Under the pieces are notes generated by a model. The model was not told the DNA's origin, searched no databases, and worked only from the letters and a program-made list of their open reading frames with translations. Below, in pieces: positions 33,860 through 43,133 of a stretch of 64,000 bases of DNA (position 1 is its first letter; the number at the start of each line of letters is the position of its first letter). The stretch spans positions 744,001 to 808,000 of the forward strand of contig OZ240668.1 in the NCBI GenBank assembly GCA_965198655.1, given 5' to 3'. Source of the stretch: Lichenicola sp965198655 (GTDB taxonomy: Bacteria > Pseudomonadota > Alphaproteobacteria > Acetobacterales > Acetobacteraceae). Position numbers and translations under genes: made by a program.

Positions 33860-34998
33860 GGCGCGGCTCCGGCGCCGGCCGGGTAGGTCCGCCCGCGCCA
33901 GCTCTTCGGCAGCCCGGCCTGCGCGCCCAATAGGGCAGTCCATTGCCGCAGCAGCAGCAGCAGCACGCCGAGCGGATGGAGCAGCGCGCCGACGAGGTCC
34001 TGTCGGAACCGCGCCGCCAGAAGCAGGCGCAGCGACAGGCCGCAGCCCAGCGCCGCCAGCGCCGGCAGCCGCGGCCGACGCAGTGCCAGCAACAGCGGCA
34101 GCACGTGGCCGCCGCCCAGCAGCACGGTCCAGACCGGCAGCGCGCGCGGCGTCGCCATCCCCTCGGTGGCGTTCTTGCCCAGGCCTTCCCACAGGTCGCG
34201 GGCGTTGCCGTACATCCGGCAGGTGGCGAGCGCGGTCGCGTCGAACAGGCCGGTCTGGAAGCCGGCGCGACGGAAGGCGCGCGGCAGGGTGAGCCCGTCG
34301 TGCAGCGAGGCGCGGATCGCCTCGTGGCCGCCCATCGCTCGGTAGGCGTCGCGTCGGGCGACGAACAACTGGCCGCAGCCAGCGGCAAAGCCCGGCTCGG
34401 TCCGGTCGCGGTCGAGCCAGATCGGCCGGTAGCCGAGCAGCAGCAGGTGGATCAGCGGCAGCAGCAGGCGTTCCGACCAGCTTTCAGTGTGCTGGTGCGG
34501 CACGCCGCTGGCCAGCCCCAGTTCCGGATCCGCCTCCATCGCCCCGGTGAGACGCGACAGCGCGTCCGGTGCCAGCCGCACGTCGGCGTCCACGAACACC
34601 AGCAGCCCGTGTCGCGCTGCCCGGCCCAGGCGGTCGCAGGCGTATTGCTTGCCCGACCAGCCCGGCGGCAGCGCGCCGCCGCCCACGATCACCCGCAGCC
34701 GCGGATCGGCCATCGACGCCAGGATCTGCGCCGTGGCGTCGGTCGAGCCGTCGTCGAGCACCAGCAGCTCCAGCTCCACGTCGCGGCTGCGCAGCACGCA
34801 GGCGACCGCGTCGGCGATGTTGGCGGCCTCGTTGCGGGCCGGGATCAGCACCGACACCGCCGGCCGCCCGGCGGCCGGACGGGGTGCCCGCAGCAGGCGC
34901 AGGTTGACGATGGCCACCGCGAGCGGAAGCGCGGACAAGCCAAGCGCGGTCCAGCCGGTGATCCGAGACGCCCGGCTCACGTGTTCAAAAGCAAGCAT
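33856..34998 (-). CDS. GT2 membrane glycosyltransferase, CrtQ-like
   Basis: 380 aa. N-terminal membrane helix (about 14-35), GT-A domain with VSVLIPARNEAANI, LVLDDGSTDAT (80-90) and the DxD-like VDADV (136-140), and C-terminal hydrophobic helices. This layout matches the glycosyltransferases of C30 carotenoid pathways such as staphyloxanthin CrtQ, which glucosylate the carotenoid carboxylate. Its place next to two desaturases and an acyltransferase supports that. The start codon directly abuts repeat copy E and lacks a clear Shine-Dalgarno. Confidence 0.82.
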   Translation of the reverse strand: MLAFEHVSRASRITGWTALGLSALPLAVAIVNLRLLRAPRPAAGRPAVSVLIPARNEAANIADAVACVLRSRDVELELLVLDDGSTDATAQILASMADPRLRVIVGGGALPPGWSGKQYACDRLGRAARHGLLVFVDADVRLAPDALSRLTGAMEADPELGLASGVPHQHTESWSERLLLPLIHLLLLGYRPIWLDRDRTEPGFAAGCGQLFVARRDAYRAMGGHEAIRASLHDGLTLPRAFRRAGFQTGLFDATALATCRMYGNARDLWEGLGKNATEGMATPRALPVWTVLLGGGHVLPLLLALRRPRLPALAALGCGLSLRLLLAARFRQDLVGALLHPLGVLLLLLRQWTALLGAQAGLPKSWRGRTYPAGAGAAP

Positions 34999-35136
34999 GG
35001 CTGGGCTCTGCCCAGACCTGCCAGGGGCGCGCCGCCCCTGGACCCAACATTTTTTCCGCTCCTGGTTTCCAAAGGCGCGCCTTTGGCGGGATAGGGCCGC
35101 GAAGCGGACCGATGGGGCAGAGCACCTGGCCTTCCC
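34998..35136. repeat. Diverged multi-hairpin element, copy E
   Basis: ~139 bp between the acyltransferase stop and the CrtQ-like start. It has the same plan as copies A-D with different loops: CCAGGGGC-GCGCC-GCCCCTGG, then CCAAAGGCGCGCCTTTGG (18-bp palindrome), and the right end GCAGAGCACCTGGCCTT. A left-end GGCTGGGCTCTGCCCAG hairpin touches the downstream start codon. Confidence 0.75.
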
Positions 35137-35169
35137 TGCCTAGCGGGTCATGACCCAAGGGCGACGGCA

Positions 35170-35943
35170 TCACGCTTCCTCGCCGTGCGCCGCCACGAAG
35201 CGACGCCCGGACAGCAGCGCGCGCAGCCGGCGCCACCCGTCATACACGCCGCCGACCCCGACCCGGCCGCGCACCAGACGGGTGAAGCGTGCCGGGTCGC
35301 GCGTCTGCGAGTCCGCCGCCAGGGCGTCCATGGTGGCGGTCAGCGCCTGCTCCAGCCGCGGCGTCCATTCCGCCGGCCGCATGGTCCGGTCGGCCGGGAT
35401 CGGGGTGCCGAAGCGCAGCAGCAGTTCCGGCCTGGACTCGTTCCAGAACACGTACTCGACCGCCAGCGGCACCAGCAGCGCGTCGGGCGCCAGGGCGGCG
35501 AGGTGGGCGATGCCGGGACGCAGCCGCACCGGCCGCACGCGCGGGTCGGTGAAGGCGCCCTCCGCCGTCACCCACAGCACCGCCCGGCCGCCGGGGCCGC
35601 GGCACGTGGTCAGCACGCGCCTGGCCACCGACAGGAAGCGGCGCGCGCCGACGGCGCTGTGCAGGTCGATGCCGAAGATGCCGAGCCGGGCCATGAAACC
35701 GTAGCGGCCGAGCGCTTCCTGCTCCATCGGCCCGTAACCCGGACGGCCGCGGAAGCGGAGGTCGGCCAGCAGGATGTAGATGGCCGGGTCCCACCAGGAC
35801 GGGTGGTTGCCGAACACGATCAGCGGCCGGTCGCGCGGCAGGGTGTCGGTGTCGGTCCCGGACAGGCGGATGGCCCGGAACCGGCGCCCCGCGGCCCAAC
35901 GCAGGTAGAACGCGAACAGCCGGAACAACGGCTCCGAGCGCAT
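35170..35943 (-). CDS. PlsC-like acyltransferase, likely carotenoid glycoside acylation
   Basis: 257 aa. LPLAT motif I NHPSWWD (46-52) holds the catalytic His-Asp pair; GPMEQEALGRYGFMARLG and WVTAEGAFTDPRVRP are motifs II-III with the EG of the family. 1-acyl-glycerophosphate acyltransferases share this fold, but its position inside the carotenoid operon suggests transfer of a fatty acid to the glycosylated carotenoid, as CrtO does in staphyloxanthin synthesis (inference). Start ATG at 35943 gives a 20-nt gap after the desaturase gene. Confidence 0.78.
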   Translation of the reverse strand: MRSEPLFRLFAFYLRWAAGRRFRAIRLSGTDTDTLPRDRPLIVFGNHPSWWDPAIYILLADLRFRGRPGYGPMEQEALGRYGFMARLGIFGIDLHSAVGARRFLSVARRVLTTCRGPGGRAVLWVTAEGAFTDPRVRPVRLRPGIAHLAALAPDALLVPLAVEYVFWNESRPELLLRFGTPIPADRTMRPAEWTPRLEQALTATMDALAADSQTRDPARFTRLVRGRVGVGGVYDGWRRLRALLSGRRFVAAHGEEA

Positions 35944-35963
35944 CGCGACCGGGTCGGGAGCGG

Positions 35964-37505
35964 TCAGGCGCTCAGCCTCGGCTCCACCGAGTTCCGCCGG
36001 ACGTCCTGATCCAGGCTGTCCGCGGCGATCCAACCCGACATCATGACCATCGGCATGCCGGGCCCCGGATGCGCCGCACCCCCGGCGAGGTAGAGCCCGG
36101 GTAGGTCGCGCGAGCGGTTGCCCGGCTTGAACGCGCCCATGAAGCGGCCGTGGCTGGCGAGCCCGTAGATCGCGCCGTCCAGCACCCGGTAACGCTCGTG
36201 GATGTCAGCCGGCGTCAGCACCCGCTCGACCCGGATGCGGGATTCGAGGTCGGTCAGCCCGGCGATGCGGGCGAGCTTGTCCAGGATCACCTTGCGGTAG
36301 CCGGGCAGCATCGCGGTCCAGTCGTGGTGCGGCCGCAGGTAGGGCGTGTGCACCAGCACGTAGAGCGCCTCGCCGCCGGGCGGCGCCACCCCAGGCTCGG
36401 TGCGGGCGGGGGCCGCGATGTAGCAGGTCGGGTCCGGCGCCGGCTCGCCCTTCTTGTAGATGTAGTCGAACTCCTCCTCCGGATCGCGGGAGAACACGAA
36501 GCCGTGGTGTAGCAGGTGGTCGTACGCCCGGTCCAGGCCGAGATACAGCACCACCCCGGAACAAGCGGGCTCGCGCTTCCAGCGGCGGGAGAAGCTCTTC
36601 TGCGGCAGGCCGCCTACCAGCTCGCGATAGGTGCGCACGCTGTCCATGTTGGACACCACCGCCGACAGGGCCACCGTCTCGCCCGCCTCGGTGACCACGC
36701 CGCTGGCTCGGCCGTTTTCCTGGATGATGCGGCTGATCCCGGTGTTGGTACGTATGTCCACACCCAGCCGCTCGGCGAGCGCGGTCAGCGCGTCGGGCAC
36801 CGCGCGGGTGCCGCCGATCGGATACCAAACGCCTTCCTGCGTCTGCATGTGTGCGATCGAGCACAGCACCGCCGGGGCGAGGTAGGGCGAGGAGCCGACA
36901 TACTGGACAAAATGGTCGAGCATCTGCGACACCCGCTCGTCGCCGATTCGCTTGCGTATCTGGCGCGCCACGGTGGAGCCCATGCGCAGGCTCATGACGT
37001 CGCGCAGCGTGTCCAGGTCCATGTTCTTCTTCATGTCCATGGTGTCGCCGAGATCCTCGACCGACTTCCAGAAGAAGAACTTCGCACTCACCTCGTGCAG
37101 CTTCCCGCTCATCGCTAGGAAGTCGCGGTAGCCCTGCTCGGTGTTGCTTTCGCCGGCGCCGGAGAAGCCGCGCAACCGCAGCGCCATCGCGGCAACGTCC
37201 TCGTCCAGGTCGAGCACCGCGCCATCTTCGAAGAAGCAGCGCCATTGCGGGTCGATCCGGCGCAGGTCGAGGCTGTCTTCCATCCTCTCCCCCGCCTCGG
37301 AGAAGACGCGCGCCAGCACCGACGGCACGGTGAGGATGGTGGGCCCCATGTCGAAGCGCCAGCCGCCGTCCTCGTGCAGCGCCGCCTTGCCGCCGAGCCA
37401 GTCGTTCTTCTCGAACAGGACCACCTTGTGGCCGCGCGCGGCCAGGGTGCAGGCGGCGGCCAGCCCGCCCAGCCCGGAGCCGATGACGCCAACGGGATCG
37501 ATCAC
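35964..37505 (-). CDS. Carotenoid desaturase, CrtI/CrtN family (1)
   Basis: 513 aa FAD enzyme. N-terminal dinucleotide motif GSGLGGLAAA (9-18), the LFEKNDWLGGKA segment, and the C-terminal bacterial phytoene desaturase signature region GLYLAGGAAHPGPGMPMVMM are present. It introduces double bonds into a C30 or C40 polyene; with the neighbouring genes C30 (dehydrosqualene/squalene-derived) is more likely. GTG start overlaps the upstream stop (GTGA), with GGAGG upstream. It could also be the oxidase (CrtP-like) of the pair. Confidence 0.85.
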   Translation of the reverse strand: MIDPVGVIGSGLGGLAAACTLAARGHKVVLFEKNDWLGGKAALHEDGGWRFDMGPTILTVPSVLARVFSEAGERMEDSLDLRRIDPQWRCFFEDGAVLDLDEDVAAMALRLRGFSGAGESNTEQGYRDFLAMSGKLHEVSAKFFFWKSVEDLGDTMDMKKNMDLDTLRDVMSLRMGSTVARQIRKRIGDERVSQMLDHFVQYVGSSPYLAPAVLCSIAHMQTQEGVWYPIGGTRAVPDALTALAERLGVDIRTNTGISRIIQENGRASGVVTEAGETVALSAVVSNMDSVRTYRELVGGLPQKSFSRRWKREPACSGVVLYLGLDRAYDHLLHHGFVFSRDPEEEFDYIYKKGEPAPDPTCYIAAPARTEPGVAPPGGEALYVLVHTPYLRPHHDWTAMLPGYRKVILDKLARIAGLTDLESRIRVERVLTPADIHERYRVLDGAIYGLASHGRFMGAFKPGNRSRDLPGLYLAGGAAHPGPGMPMVMMSGWIAADSLDQDVRRNSVEPRLSA

Positions 37506-39085
37506 GCCACCTCTCCTCCAAGCACGGTCTGTTCCAGCCCCTGTCTCGGAGCGCCCGGCGTCCCGGTCCATTCCATCGCGGTCGAGACCGGGGCGAGCCC
37601 GAGCTCGTCGGCCAGCAGCCTGGCGCTGATCCGGGCGCCCTCGAAGATCACCGGCAGGCCGCTGCCGGGATGGGTGCCGCCGCCGACCAGGTACATCCCG
37701 TCCGCATCCTCGAACCGGTTGTGCGGCCGGAAGTTCAGCATCTGCCCCAGGTTGTGGGCCAGGTTGAACACCGCCCCCTGATGCACCGACAGGTCGCGCG
37801 TCCAGTCCGACGGCGTCATCACCTTCTCGAACACGATCCGCCGCTCGATGTCCGGCACGCCGGCGCGCGCCAGGCGCTCCAGGATCAGGCGGCGATAGCG
37901 CGGCGCCGCCTCGTCCCAGTCGATCGTACCGCGCTCGTGCCCGACCGGAACCAGCACGTACAGCGTCGAATGGTTCGGCGGCGCTAGGGCCGGATCGGTG
38001 ATGCAGGCGTTCTGTATGTAGAAGCAGGGCTCCTCCGGCGGCACCCGGCCTTCCTCCACGTCCTGCAGCGTCTGCCGGTAGTCCTCCGACAGGTAGATGG
38101 TGTGGTGCGCCAGCCCGTCGATCCGTCCCTCGATGCCGAGATAGAGCATGAAGGTGGAGCAGGACAGCTTGGCCTTGCTGATCCGCTTGGTGGTCCAGCG
38201 GCGCCGCTTGGACGCCGGCACCAGGGTGGACATGGCATGAAGGAAGTCGGCGTTCACCACCACCGCGTCGGCGCGCGTGCTACCGGCGTCGGTGCGCACG
38301 CCGACCGCGCGCCTGCCCTCGAACAGGATCTCGCGCACCGGCTCGCCGAGACGGAACTTGGCCCCCATCTGCCGCGCCGCGTCCGCCATCGCCCGCATCA
38401 CCGCGCCATGGCCGCCGCGCGGATGGAAGATGCCGAACTCGTACTCCATGAAGGCAAGGATGGTGAACAGGCTCGGGCAGCGATACGGCGACATGCCCAG
38501 GTACTTGCTCTGGAACGAGAAGCCGAGCCGCACCCGCGGGTCCTTGAACCAGCGCTTGAGGTCGTCGTCCACCGAGGCGAGCGGGCGGAGCAGCCGCAGC
38601 GAGCGCAGCACGTCCGGCTTCAGCAGGTCGGACAGGCTGCTGAAGGGGCTCTCCAGCACCGGCCGGAACGCCGCCAGCTTGGCGCGGCTGTCCGCCAGGA
38701 AGGCCGGGATCATCGCCGCGTCCTCGGGGCACAGCTCGGCCACCGAGCGCTGCAGGCGGGGGATGTCGCTGCTGGCGGTAATCCGCCCCTGGTTCTCGAA
38801 GATCACGTCGTAGTGGGTATCGAGCCGGATCAGCTCGACCGCGTCCTCCAGCCGGCGCCCGCAGGAGGCGAAGATGTCCGCCAGCACGCGCGGATACAGG
38901 AAGAAGGTGGGGCCGATGTCGAAGTGGAACCGGCCGCGCTCGCTGGTCGCCTCGATCGTGCCGGAGCGGCCGCCGACGGTGGCGTGCCGTTCGAACACGG
39001 TGACGTCAGCGCCGGCATGAGAAAGCAGCATCGCCGCTGCTAGGCCGCCGGGACCGGCGCCTATGATTGAAACCGGACGCGTCAT
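37502..39085 (-). CDS. Carotenoid desaturase/oxidase, CrtI/CrtN family (2)
   Basis: 527 aa. IIGAGPGGLAAAMLLSHAGA at the start, FSFQSKYLGMSPYRCPSLFT and YEFGIFHPRGGHGAVM in the middle, and MYLVGGGTHPGSGLPV at the end define the CrtI/CrtN family. First gene of the operon. Two tandem family members in C30 pathways usually act as desaturase (CrtN) and terminal-methyl oxidase (CrtP); which is which cannot be fixed from sequence alone. No squalene or dehydrosqualene synthase gene is in the window. Confidence 0.85.
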   Translation of the reverse strand: MTRPVSIIGAGPGGLAAAMLLSHAGADVTVFERHATVGGRSGTIEATSERGRFHFDIGPTFFLYPRVLADIFASCGRRLEDAVELIRLDTHYDVIFENQGRITASSDIPRLQRSVAELCPEDAAMIPAFLADSRAKLAAFRPVLESPFSSLSDLLKPDVLRSLRLLRPLASVDDDLKRWFKDPRVRLGFSFQSKYLGMSPYRCPSLFTILAFMEYEFGIFHPRGGHGAVMRAMADAARQMGAKFRLGEPVREILFEGRRAVGVRTDAGSTRADAVVVNADFLHAMSTLVPASKRRRWTTKRISKAKLSCSTFMLYLGIEGRIDGLAHHTIYLSEDYRQTLQDVEEGRVPPEEPCFYIQNACITDPALAPPNHSTLYVLVPVGHERGTIDWDEAAPRYRRLILERLARAGVPDIERRIVFEKVMTPSDWTRDLSVHQGAVFNLAHNLGQMLNFRPHNRFEDADGMYLVGGGTHPGSGLPVIFEGARISARLLADELGLAPVSTAMEWTGTPGAPRQGLEQTVLGGEVA

Positions 39086-39260
39086 TTCTTCGACACGTTA
39101 CACGCTTCGTTCTCCCGCACCAGATCCCCCTCCGGTCACATCGACGCTAATCGGGCCTCGCATCCGATGGAAAGCGGTTCCGCCCGCCGCCGTGGGTCGG
39201 GCCGGCTGCAACCAGCACCCCCCATCGCGCCTTCGTTGCTCTGGCAACAGGAGACCGTTC

Positions 39261-39479
39261 ATGGCCACCGAACCGAACGACCAGGCGCACGAGAAGGCCC
39301 GCGAGCTGGTGGAGGACGCGCTGGGCAAGCTCGCCGAGGACAAGCCCGGCGAGGCGGGGAAGCTGATCGACAAGGCGAAGGCGATCGATCCGTCCGCCGC
39401 AGCCGAGGTGGTCGCCGACCTCGACGAGGACACCGGCTCCGACCACACGCCACAGGTCCAGCCTCCGAAGGCCGGCTGA
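39261..39479 (+). CDS. Small acidic helical protein
   Basis: 72 aa, rich in Glu, Asp, Ala and Lys, with heptad-like helix EKARELVEDALGKLAEDKPG and a disordered C-terminus. No Cys or Trp. Function unknown; the composition resembles small stress-related soluble proteins. AGGAG lies 9 nt before the ATG. Divergent from the carotenoid operon and 102 nt upstream of nadE. Confidence 0.7.
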   Translation: MATEPNDQAHEKARELVEDALGKLAEDKPGEAGKLIDKAKAIDPSAAAEVVADLDEDTGSDHTPQVQPPKAG

Positions 39480-39581
39480 AGCCCGAGTCGGGGCCCGGGT
39501 CGAGGACGGCCCGGCGGCATACGCCTTGCCTCCGCCGTCCTGCCGTTCCATCACAGCATCCCATCCGGGCAGGAGGCGTCG

Positions 39582-41645
39582 GTGTCGGGGTTCCGCTCGC
39601 TTTACCGTCACGGCTTCGCCCGCGTCGCAGCTTGCACCCTGCCTGTGGCGCTGGCCGACCCGTGTCGCAACGCCGAGGCCACGGCCGCCCTGGCCGCCGA
39701 GGCGGGGATGCAGGGCGCGGTGCTGGCGGTGTTTCCCGAGCTCGGGCTGTCCGGCTACGCGATCGATGACCTGCGCCTGCAGGACGCGCTGCTGGACGCG
39801 GTCGAGCAGGGCTTGTCGCTCCTGGTCGAGCGGAGCCGCTCCCTGCTGCCGATCCTGCTGGTCGGAGCGCCGCTGCGCCACCAGGGGGCGCTGTTCAACT
39901 GCGCGGTGGCGCTGCATCGCGGTCGCATCCTGGGCGTGGTGCCGAAATCCTACCTGCCGAACTACCGCGAGTTCTACGAGGCGCGTCAGTTCGCGCCAGG
40001 GGTCGGACGGGTGGCCGAGACGATCCGGGTCGCGGGCGTCGAGGCGCCGTTCGGCACCGACCTTTTGTTCGAGGCGCACGACCTGCCGGGCTTCGTGCTG
40101 GGGGTCGAGATCTGCGAGGATCTCTGGGTGCCGCTGCCGCCGAGCACCGGAGCAGCACTCGCCGGCGCCACGGTGATCGCCAACCTGTCGGCCAGCAACA
40201 TCGTCATCGGCAAGGCGGAAACCCGGCGCCTGCTGTGCCAGGGGCAGTCGGCACGTGCGCTGTGCGCCTATCTCTATGCCGCCGCCGGCGAGGGCGAGTC
40301 CACCAACGACGTCGCCTGGGACGGGCAGGTGTCGATATTCGAGGCGGGCGCGCCGCTGGCGGAGTCGGAGCGCTTTCCGTCCGGACCCCGGGTGCTGGCC
40401 GCCGACATCGATCTCGACCTGCTGCGCCAGGAGCGGGCGCGGATGAACACCTTCGACGCCAACCGCGCCGCCCGGCCCGGCGGCGGCTATCGCCGGATCG
40501 GGCTCAGGCTGGACCCGCCGGAGGGAGACCATGGCCTGCGCCGGCCGCTGGAGCGGTTCCCGTTCGTGCCCTCCGACCCGGCCCGGCTCGAGCAGGACTG
40601 CTTCGAGGCCTACAACATCCAGGTGTCCGCGCTGATGCAGCGGATGCGCGCGATCAACTGCCGCACCCTGGTGATCGGGGTGTCGGGCGGGCTGGACTCG
40701 ACCCAGGCGCTGATCGTCGCCGCCCGGGCGGTGGACCGGCTCGGGCTCGGGCGCACCGCGATCCGCGCCTACACCATGCCGGGCTTCGGCACCGGCGACG
40801 AGACGCGCGCCAACGCCTTGGCGCTGATGGGCACGCTCGGGGTCACCGCCGACACGCTCGACATCCGCCCGTCGGCGACCCTGATGCTGCAACAGATGGG
40901 ACATCCCGCCGGCCGTGGCGAGCCGGTCTACGACGTCACCTTCGAGAACGTGCAGGCGGGCCTGCGCACCGACTACCTGTTCCGGCTGGCCAACCAGCAC
41001 GACGGCATCGTGGTCGGCACCGGCGACCTCAGCGAGCTCGGGCTCGGCTGGTGCACCTATGGCGTCGGCGACCACATGTCGCACTACAACGTCAACGCCG
41101 GCCTGCCCAAGACGCTGATCCAGCACCTGATCCGCTGGGTGATCAGCGCCCGGCCGTTCGAGCCGGCGGTGCTCGACACCCTGCAGGCGATCCTGGACAC
41201 CGAGATCTCGCCGGAGCTGGTGCCGGCCGGCGCGGACCGGGCGCTGCAAAGCACCGAAGGCAAGATCGGCCCCTACGCGCTGCAGGATTTCAGCCTGTTC
41301 TACCTGCTGCGCTACGGCTTCCGCCCGTCCAAGGTGGCGTTCCTGGCGCTGCGCGCCTGGGAGGACGCCGACCGCGGCGGCTGGCCGCCCGGCTTCCCCG
41401 AGCACCTGCGCGCCGAATACGGGCTGGCCGAGATCCGGCACTGGATGGAGGTGTTCCTGCAGCGTTTCTTCGCCTTCAGCCAGTTCAAGCGCTCGGCGGT
41501 GCCGAACGGGCCCAAGGTGTCCACCGGCGGCTCGCTGTCGCCGCGCGGCGACTGGCGCGCGCCCTCCGACGCCAGCGCCCGCGCCTGGCTGGACGAGCTG
41601 CGCGCCAACGTGCCGGCGGAGGAGCCGACGCGGCTGCTGCGCTAG
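39582..41645 (+). CDS. nadE: Glutamine-dependent NAD+ synthetase
   Basis: 687 aa two-domain enzyme. The N-terminal nitrilase-type glutaminase has the triad Glu53 (FPELGLS), Lys122 (PKSYLPNYREF) and Cys178 (GVEICEDLW). The C-terminal synthetase has the PP-loop SGGLDS (368-373) and GTGDLSELGLGWCTYG. It amidates deamido-NAD to NAD+ using glutamine and ATP. GTG start at 39582 has AGGAGG 6 nt upstream. Its 3' end is followed 12 nt later by repeat copy D. Confidence 0.97.
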   Translation: MSGFRSLYRHGFARVAACTLPVALADPCRNAEATAALAAEAGMQGAVLAVFPELGLSGYAIDDLRLQDALLDAVEQGLSLLVERSRSLLPILLVGAPLRHQGALFNCAVALHRGRILGVVPKSYLPNYREFYEARQFAPGVGRVAETIRVAGVEAPFGTDLLFEAHDLPGFVLGVEICEDLWVPLPPSTGAALAGATVIANLSASNIVIGKAETRRLLCQGQSARALCAYLYAAAGEGESTNDVAWDGQVSIFEAGAPLAESERFPSGPRVLAADIDLDLLRQERARMNTFDANRAARPGGGYRRIGLRLDPPEGDHGLRRPLERFPFVPSDPARLEQDCFEAYNIQVSALMQRMRAINCRTLVIGVSGGLDSTQALIVAARAVDRLGLGRTAIRAYTMPGFGTGDETRANALALMGTLGVTADTLDIRPSATLMLQQMGHPAGRGEPVYDVTFENVQAGLRTDYLFRLANQHDGIVVGTGDLSELGLGWCTYGVGDHMSHYNVNAGLPKTLIQHLIRWVISARPFEPAVLDTLQAILDTEISPELVPAGADRALQSTEGKIGPYALQDFSLFYLLRYGFRPSKVAFLALRAWEDADRGGWPPGFPEHLRAEYGLAEIRHWMEVFLQRFFAFSQFKRSAVPNGPKVSTGGSLSPRGDWRAPSDASARAWLDELRANVPAEEPTRLLR

Positions 41646-41656
41646 GGTGGACGGCG

Positions 41657-41792
41657 AAGGCCAGGGGCCTTGCCCCTGGACCCCATGAAGGGCAAAGCCC
41701 TTCAAACCCAATTCTTAAAGTAAAGGGGTCTGGGGCCTCCGGCCCCAGCGGATCGAGCTGCGAAGCAGATCGATGGGCGGAGCCCTGGCCTT
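41657..41792 (+). repeat. Dispersed multi-hairpin element, copy D
   Basis: ~136 bp, the most complete copy: outer termini AAGGCCAGGGG...CCCTGGCCTT, hairpins CCAGGGGCCTTGCCCCTGG, GAAGGGC-AAA-GCCCTTC, GGGGCC-TCC-GGCCCC and ATCGAGCTGC-GAA-GCAGATCGAT. It sits between convergent nadE and the SemiSWEET gene. Confidence 0.92.
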
Positions 41793-41819
41793 GCTTCCTG
41801 GCAAAATCAGGTCATTGCG

Positions 41820-42134
41820 TCAGCCGCTGGCGTCGGCGCCCGGGTCGAGGGCCATCGCCACCTTCTCCTTGTTCCGCTGCGGCAGCAGCTTCATGGTCAG
41901 GATGAAGGCGGACAGGAACAGGCAGATCACGTTCTGCACGATGATCGCCCATTGCCCCAGCAGGAGGCCGTAGGTCAGCCAGGCGACGAAGCCGGTCACG
42001 GTGATCAGGTACATCTTGAGCGAGATGCCGTCGGTGCTGCGCGACCGGATGATGGCCCAGGCCTGCGGCACGTAGCTCACCATCGACAGGGTGGCGGCGA
42101 ACAGGCTGACCACGGTGACGGCGTTCAGGTGCAT
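41820..42134 (-). CDS. SemiSWEET-type sugar transporter
   Basis: 104 aa, three hydrophobic helices in one triple-helix bundle. The PQ motif is in SMVSYVPQAWAIIRSRSTDG, followed by GISLKMYLITVTGFVAWLTYG and a third helix ending in a Lys-rich tail. SemiSWEETs dimerise to carry sugars down a gradient. Its position among glycan genes may be coincidental. Confidence 0.88.
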   Translation of the reverse strand: MHLNAVTVVSLFAATLSMVSYVPQAWAIIRSRSTDGISLKMYLITVTGFVAWLTYGLLLGQWAIIVQNVICLFLSAFILTMKLLPQRNKEKVAMALDPGADASG

Positions 42135-42179
42135 GGTCCGGCTCCAGGGCCCGTTGCCAACGCAACGCGGCCCGGCCGG

Positions 42180-43133
42180 TCAGGGTTGGACCACGGCCTG
42201 ACGCAGCCAATCCGCCGTGCCGGCCAGCCCCGCCTCCCAGGCCACCCTTGGGGTCCAGCCGGTCCGCTGCCGCAGGCGTCGGCTGTCGAGGATGTTGACC
42301 GGAACGTCGGCAGGGCGTCCGGCCTTGGCCAGGATACGGGCCGGGCGCCCCACCACCCGTGCCGCGTCGTCGATCACCGCGCGCACGCTGCGGCCGATGC
42401 CGCTGCCGACGTTGAACAGACGCGGGGCGCCGCCGTCCTCGAACGCCACCGCCAGCATCGCCGCCACCACGTCGTCGATGTGCACGTAGTCGCGCACCAC
42501 GGTGCCGTCGCCCCAGACCGGGATTGGCACCGGGATCGACGTGTCGGTCAGCAGCCGGTGCAGCACGGAGGCCACCAGCCCCTGCTCGCGCAGCGGATGC
42601 TGGTGCGGGCCGTAGGCGTTGGCGATGCGCAGCACCCGATACTCCAGCCCGTACAAGTGGTGATAGAGCGCCAGGTACTTCTCGACCGCGAGCTTGCCGA
42701 TGCCGTAGGCCGAGATCGGGTCGGTGGGCGCGGTCTCGGCGATCGGCTCCTCGTTCCCCGGGCCGTAGACGGTGCCGCCGGAGGACGCGAACACGATCCG
42801 CCGCACCTCCTGGCGCCGGCACGCGTCCAGCAGCCGTATCCGCGCCGGCATGCCGTCGGCCACGATCTGCGCCGGGTTCTCGTTGGAGCTGTTCGGCAGC
42901 CCGGCGCCGATCAGGTCGAACACGTGGCTGTGGCCGGCCAGGAGCGCGTCGGGATCGTCGAGGCGCTCGACGTTGCCCTGCCGCCAGGGGGTCCCGGCCA
43001 GCGCCGGGGACGGCGCCCGGCGTCCGAACCCGGTGACCGGCAGGCCGCGCGCCCGCAGCGCCAGGCACAGGTTGGTGCCGATGAAGCCGCCCGCTCCCAG
43101 CACCAGGCAGCGCGTGTCGGCCGACGCGGTCAG
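42180..43133 (-). CDS. NAD-dependent epimerase/dehydratase (UDP-glucose 4-epimerase-like)
   Basis: ~317 aa SDR: LVLGAGGFIGTNLCLALRA, then ASSGGTVYG and YGIGKLAVEKYL (Tyr-x3-Lys), and NAYGPHQHP. Likely makes or modifies a nucleotide sugar for the adjacent giant glycosyltransferase. No ATG, GTG or TTG start was found between the preceding gene's stop and the Rossmann motif; a CTG at 43133 overlaps that stop (CTGA) and gives the right length, so the start is tentative. Confidence 0.78.
   Translation of the reverse strand: MTASADTRCLVLGAGGFIGTNLCLALRARGLPVTGFGRRAPSPALAGTPWRQGNVERLDDPDALLAGHSHVFDLIGAGLPNSSNENPAQIVADGMPARIRLLDACRRQEVRRIVFASSGGTVYGPGNEEPIAETAPTDPISAYGIGKLAVEKYLALYHHLYGLEYRVLRIANAYGPHQHPLREQGLVASVLHRLLTDTSIPVPIPVWGDGTVVRDYVHIDDVVAAMLAVAFEDGGAPRLFNVGSGIGRSVRAVIDDAARVVGRPARILAKAGRPADVPVNILDSRRLRQRTGWTPRVAWEAGLAGTADWLRQAVVQP

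Noticed and set aside
39147..41711. An open minus-strand frame opposite nadE
   Set aside because: nadE has all catalytic residues on the plus strand; the antisense product is His/Gln/Arg-rich with no domain.
42135..42179. A riboswitch or leader peptide before the SemiSWEET gene
   Set aside because: Only 45 bp, no hairpin pair and no short ORF with a suitable codon run.
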